The notes below the pieces were generated by a model. It worked only from the letters and a program-made list of their open reading frames with translations. It searched no databases and was not told the DNA's origin. A DNA stretch of 29,574 nucleotides from Thiobacillus sp. UBA2597 (GTDB lineage Bacteria > Pseudomonadota > Gammaproteobacteria > Burkholderiales > Thiobacillaceae), in NCBI GenBank assembly GCA_002339725.1, contig DDKN01000060.1, forward strand, positions 1 through 29,574, read 5' to 3'. Position numbers and translations under genes: made by a program. This document shows, one piece after another, positions 26,679 to 29,574 of this stretch; position 1 is the stretch's first letter, and each line of letters starts with the position of its first letter.

Positions 26679-28516
26679 GCCTGCTCGAACGCATCGATTC
26701 GCCGGCCGATCTGAAACAGCTTGCGCGCGCCGAACTGAAGGAACTGGCGGGCGAGATCCGCGCCTTCATGATCGATTCGGTATCCAAGACCGGCGGCCAT
26801 TTGGCTTCCAATCTGGGTGTGGTCGAACTCACCCTGGCCCTGCATACGGTGTACGACACCCCGAGCGACCGCATCGTCTGGGACGTCGGTCACCAGACCT
26901 ATGTCCACAAGATCCTCACCGGACGGCGCGCGCGCATGGCCACCCTGCGCCAGACCGACGGCCTGTCCGGCTTCACCAAGCGCGAGGAGAGTGAATACGA
27001 CGCCTTCATCGCCGGCCATTCCAGCACCTCGATCTCGGCCGCGCTGGGCATGGCCGCCGCCGCCAAGCTCAAGGGCGAAGACCGCCGCTGCGTCGCCGTG
27101 ATCGGTGACGGCGCGATGACCGCGGGCATGGCCTTCGAGGCCCTGAACAACGCCGGCGCCATGGATGCCAACCTGCTGGTCATCCTTAACGACAACGAGA
27201 TGTCGATCTCGCCCAACGTCGGCGCCCTGTCGAGCTACCTCACGCGCCTGCTCTCGGGCCGGGTCTACAACACCATGCGCCGCCAGAGCGAGCGGCTGCT
27301 CTCGGGCCTGCCGGTGCTGCACGAGCTGGCGAAGAAGGCCGAGGAGCACATGAAGGGCATGGTGATGCCCGGCACCCTGTTCGAGGAGTTCGGCTTCAAT
27401 TATCTGGGCCCAATCGACGGTCACGACCTCGACACCCTGATCGCCACCCTGAGCAACCTGAGGCAGCTCGCCGGGCCCCAGTTCCTGCACGTGGTCACCC
27501 AGAAGGGCAGGGGCTATCAGCCGGCTGAGGCCAACCCCCTCGGCTATCACGGCGTGGGCAAGTTCGACCCGGACCAGGGCATCAGCGCCAAGACCGGCGG
27601 CAAACCCAGCTACACCCAGGTGTTCGGCGACTGGCTGGTGGACATGGCGCTGGCCGACCCCAGGCTTGTCGGCATCACCCCAGCCATGTGCGAGGGTTCC
27701 GGGCTCACCCGCTTCGCCGAACAGTTTCCCGGGCGTTATTACGACGTCGGCATCGCCGAGCAGCACGCCCTCACCTTCGCCGCCGGCCTGGCCTGCGAGG
27801 GCCTGAAGCCGGTGGTGGCCATCTACTCCACCTTTCTGCAGCGCGCCTACGACCAGCTGATCCACGACATCGCCCTGCAAAAGCTGCCGGTGATGCTGGC
27901 GATCGACCGCGCCGGCCTGGTCGGCGCCGACGGCCCCACCCACGCCGGGGCCTTCGACCTGTCCTTCCTGCGCTGCGTGCCCAATCTGATGATCGCCGCG
28001 CCCTCGGACGAGGCCGAATGCCGCCGGCTGCTGAGCACGGCCTACCGCCACGACGGCCCCAGCGCCGTGCGCTATCCGCGCGGCAGCGGTCCGGGCGCCG
28101 AGATCGAGCCCGGCCTGGAGCCGCTGCCCATTGGCAAGGGCCTGCTGCGCCGGCAGGGCGCGCGCGTGGCCATCCTTGCCTTCGGCGCCCCCTTGCAGGC
28201 GGCGCTGGCCGCGGCGGACAAGCTCGATGCCACGGTGGCCGACATGCGCTTCATCAAGCCGCTGGACCGGGCCCTGATCGAGGACCTGGCCCGGCGCCAT
28301 GACTATCTGGTGACGGTGGAGGAAAACGCGGTGGCGGGTGGGGCCGGCGAGGCGGTGGCCGAGCTGCTGGCCGAGCTGGGCCTGAACAACCGGGTACTGC
28401 ACCTGGGCCTGCCCGACCGCTTCGTCGAACAGGGCGACCCGGCGGTGCTGCTGGCCCGGCTTGGCCTCGATGCGGCGGGGATCGAGGCCAGGGTACGGGA
28501 ACTATTAGCCGAGTAG
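26675..28516 (+). CDS. dxs: 1-deoxy-D-xylulose-5-phosphate synthase Dxs
   Basis: Dxs is the thiamine-diphosphate enzyme that joins pyruvate and glyceraldehyde-3-phosphate to start the non-mevalonate isoprenoid pathway, feeding the IspA substrate. The 613-residue product has the catalytic H42 (GGHLASNLG) and H73 (DVGHQTYVH), the thiamine/Mg site GDGAMTAGMAFEALNNAG with NDN, and the transketolase middle-domain block YYDVGIAEQHALTFAAGLA. I chose the TTG at 26675, which overlaps the ispA stop, because GGAGAGG lies 5-11 bases upstream and the protein then begins with the usual S-L-L-E-R-I-D-S-P-A-D-L. No ATG or GTG is in frame nearby. A promoter for folE2 follows directly after the stop. Confidence 0.96.
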   Translation: MSLLERIDSPADLKQLARAELKELAGEIRAFMIDSVSKTGGHLASNLGVVELTLALHTVYDTPSDRIVWDVGHQTYVHKILTGRRARMATLRQTDGLSGFTKREESEYDAFIAGHSSTSISAALGMAAAAKLKGEDRRCVAVIGDGAMTAGMAFEALNNAGAMDANLLVILNDNEMSISPNVGALSSYLTRLLSGRVYNTMRRQSERLLSGLPVLHELAKKAEEHMKGMVMPGTLFEEFGFNYLGPIDGHDLDTLIATLSNLRQLAGPQFLHVVTQKGRGYQPAEANPLGYHGVGKFDPDQGISAKTGGKPSYTQVFGDWLVDMALADPRLVGITPAMCEGSGLTRFAEQFPGRYYDVGIAEQHALTFAAGLACEGLKPVVAIYSTFLQRAYDQLIHDIALQKLPVMLAIDRAGLVGADGPTHAGAFDLSFLRCVPNLMIAAPSDEAECRRLLSTAYRHDGPSAVRYPRGSGPGAEIEPGLEPLPIGKGLLRRQGARVAILAFGAPLQAALAAADKLDATVADMRFIKPLDRALIEDLARRHDYLVTVEENAVAGGAGEAVAELLAELGLNNRVLHLGLPDRFVEQGDPAVLLARLGLDAAGIEARVRELLAE

Positions 28517-28545
28517 TTTACTCAACTATTCCGTTCACTTATACT
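28517..28545 (+). promoter_or_regulatory. Putative sigma-70 promoter of folE2
   Basis: TTTACT (28517-28522) and TATACT (28540-28545) are spaced 17 bases apart in an AT-rich patch, directly after the dxs stop and 28 bases before the folE2 ATG. A perfect palindrome GAGTA-GTT-TACTC (28511-28523) overlaps the -35 box and could be an operator. Confidence 0.55.
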
Positions 28546-28573
28546 CGGTCTACTGCCATTCGAGGATATCGCC

Positions 28574-29416
28574 ATGAGCACCACCTGCGACGCCGTTTGT
28601 AACACCGCGGCCCCCTGCCCGAGCACCGACGCCATCCCGGACGTCCAGAACTATCCCGACTCGCGCAAGCTGGCCATCGACAAGGTCGGCATCAAGTCGA
28701 TCCGCCACCCCGTGCGCGTCGCCGACAAGAATGGCGGCGTGCAGCACACCATCGCCAGCTTCAACATGTACGTGTACCTGCCGCACCACTTCAAGGGCAC
28801 CCACATGTCGCGCTTCGTCGAGATCCTCAACAGCTACGAGCGCGAGATCTCGGTCGAGAACTTCGAGGACATGCTGCGCCAGATGGTGAAGCGGCTGGAG
28901 GCCGAATCCGGCCACGTCGAGATGAACTTCCCCTACTTCATCAACAAGAAGGCGCCGGTCTCGGGCGTGGAGAGCCTGATCGACTACGACGTCACCTTCA
29001 TCGGCGAGATCAGGAACGGCCAATACCTCCAGACCATCAAGGTGGTGGTGCCGGTGACCAGCCTGTGCCCCTGCTCGAAGAAGATCTCCGAGTACGGCGC
29101 CCACAACCAGCGCTCGCACATCACCATCGCCGCCCGCACCAACACCTTCGTCTGGATCGAGGACATCGTGCGCATGGCCGAAGAGAATGCCTCCTGCGAA
29201 CTGTTCGGCCTGCTCAAGCGCCCGGACGAGAAGTACGTCACCGAGCGCGCCTACGACAACCCCAAGTTCGTCGAGGACATCGTGCGCGACGTCGCCGCCA
29301 CCCTGAACGCGGACGACCGGATCGACGCCTATGTGGTGGAGAGTGAAAACTTTGAATCAATTCACAATCATTCGGCATACGCGCTCATCGAGCGCGACAA
29401 GCGGAGCAAAGCGTAG
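28574..29416 (+). CDS. folE2: GTP cyclohydrolase FolE2 (type IB)
   Basis: FolE2 converts GTP to 7,8-dihydroneopterin triphosphate, the first step of folate synthesis, without the strict zinc need of FolE. The 280-residue protein has the family blocks SLCPCSKKISEYGAHNQRSHI (split into SLCPCSK around C165 and GAHNQRS around H177), the SFNMYVYLPHHFKGTHMSRF region and the C-terminal NFESIHNHSAYA. GAGGAT lies 7 bases before ATG 28574. FolE2 is often under Zur control in bacteria that also have FolE; no other cyclohydrolase is in this window. FolB, which acts later in the same pathway, is encoded at 16837, in a separate unit. Confidence 0.95.
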   Translation: MSTTCDAVCNTAAPCPSTDAIPDVQNYPDSRKLAIDKVGIKSIRHPVRVADKNGGVQHTIASFNMYVYLPHHFKGTHMSRFVEILNSYEREISVENFEDMLRQMVKRLEAESGHVEMNFPYFINKKAPVSGVESLIDYDVTFIGEIRNGQYLQTIKVVVPVTSLCPCSKKISEYGAHNQRSHITIAARTNTFVWIEDIVRMAEENASCELFGLLKRPDEKYVTERAYDNPKFVEDIVRDVAATLNADDRIDAYVVESENFESIHNHSAYALIERDKRSKA

Positions 29417-29466
29417 CTTGCGGCGCTGGCCAACCCCGGCCATCCATCCCCTCATCGCCACCCCAA

Positions 29467-29488
29467 CCCTCCCCACCCGTGGGGAGGG
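29467..29488. terminator. Hairpin after folE2, possible terminator
   Basis: CCCTCCCCA and TGGGGAGGG form a perfect 9-base-pair stem with a CCCG loop, 50 bases after the folE2 stop. A weak T stretch (TCATTT) follows. It could terminate folE2 or be part of a repeat family. The remaining bases up to the window end (29489-29574) show no supportable gene. Confidence 0.4.
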
Positions 29489-29574
29489 GGTCATTTGAGG
29501 GCAATGGGGGGGCCGGGCGGCGGTAATTCCAGCTGCCGGGGTGGGATGCACCGGCCTTGCCGTGTGGGCTAATA

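Noticed and set aside
29357..29551. 64-residue minus-strand frame at the right end
   Set aside because: It overlaps the end of folE2 and a hairpin, lacks a ribosome binding site, and has no recognisable sequence.

Overview
The window is GC-rich, gene-dense, chromosomal-type DNA from a betaproteobacterium. I place it near the sulfur-oxidising Hydrogenophilaceae/Nitrosomonadales-type lineages (Thiobacillus-like). This rests on gene order and protein style: ccsA-like/ffh divergence, rpsP-rimM-trmD-rplS, rpsU-yqeY-dnaG-rpoD, plsY/folB divergence, xseB-ispA-dxs and a FolE2-type GTP cyclohydrolase. The lineage is inferred from content, not from a search. There is no CRISPR array, insertion sequence, integrase island or rRNA gene. 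The only RNA gene is one tRNA with a CAU anticodon. No stretch over 300 bases lacks a gene.

Layout. (1) 1-1917: the partial CcsA/YpjD-like membrane gene (minus) and ffh (plus) diverge. (2) 1999-4105: a ribosome/tRNA-modification operon rpsP-rimM-trmD-rplS, with a recognisable promoter and a strong, probably bidirectional, terminator. (3) 4101-9003: a large minus-strand cyclic-di-GMP protein with PhnD-like sensor, PAS, GGDEF, EAL and a C-terminal zinc-binding (CZB) domain, then a divergent RlmN-family radical SAM enzyme and a small secreted Gln/Arg/His-rich protein. (4) 9052-14232, minus: the macromolecular-synthesis operon rpsU-yqeY-dnaG-rpoD, followed by tRNA(CAU). RpoD carries a Lys/Ala/Pro-rich N-terminal extension of about 180 residues. 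(5) 14328-17973: tsaD with a small in-frame insertion, plsY with a coupled coiled-coil membrane protein, folB and a TauE/SafE permease. (6) 17970-21007, minus: TPR-like periplasmic protein, ogt and xerD, in which consecutive genes overlap by 17 bases. (7) 21038-25482: a lone Rieske oxygenase whose apparent promoter has an almost pure poly-G spacer, then a plus-strand set of universal stress protein, 49-residue membrane peptide, enlarged YeiH-family transporter, second universal stress protein and a membrane-tailed SRPBCC-like protein. (8) 25550-29416: xseB-ispA-dxs and folE2.

How the parts fit. Most genes are housekeeping: translation, replication and transcription initiation, isoprenoid precursors, folate, phospholipid and tRNA modification. 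The most distinctive region is 21-25.5 kb. The poly-G promoter spacer of the Rieske gene has the architecture of known phase-variable promoters. The adjacent stress-protein/small-membrane-peptide/YeiH set looks like an undescribed transporter module. The second most distinctive item is the c-di-GMP protein, which appears to join periplasmic ligand sensing to zinc sensing in one chain.
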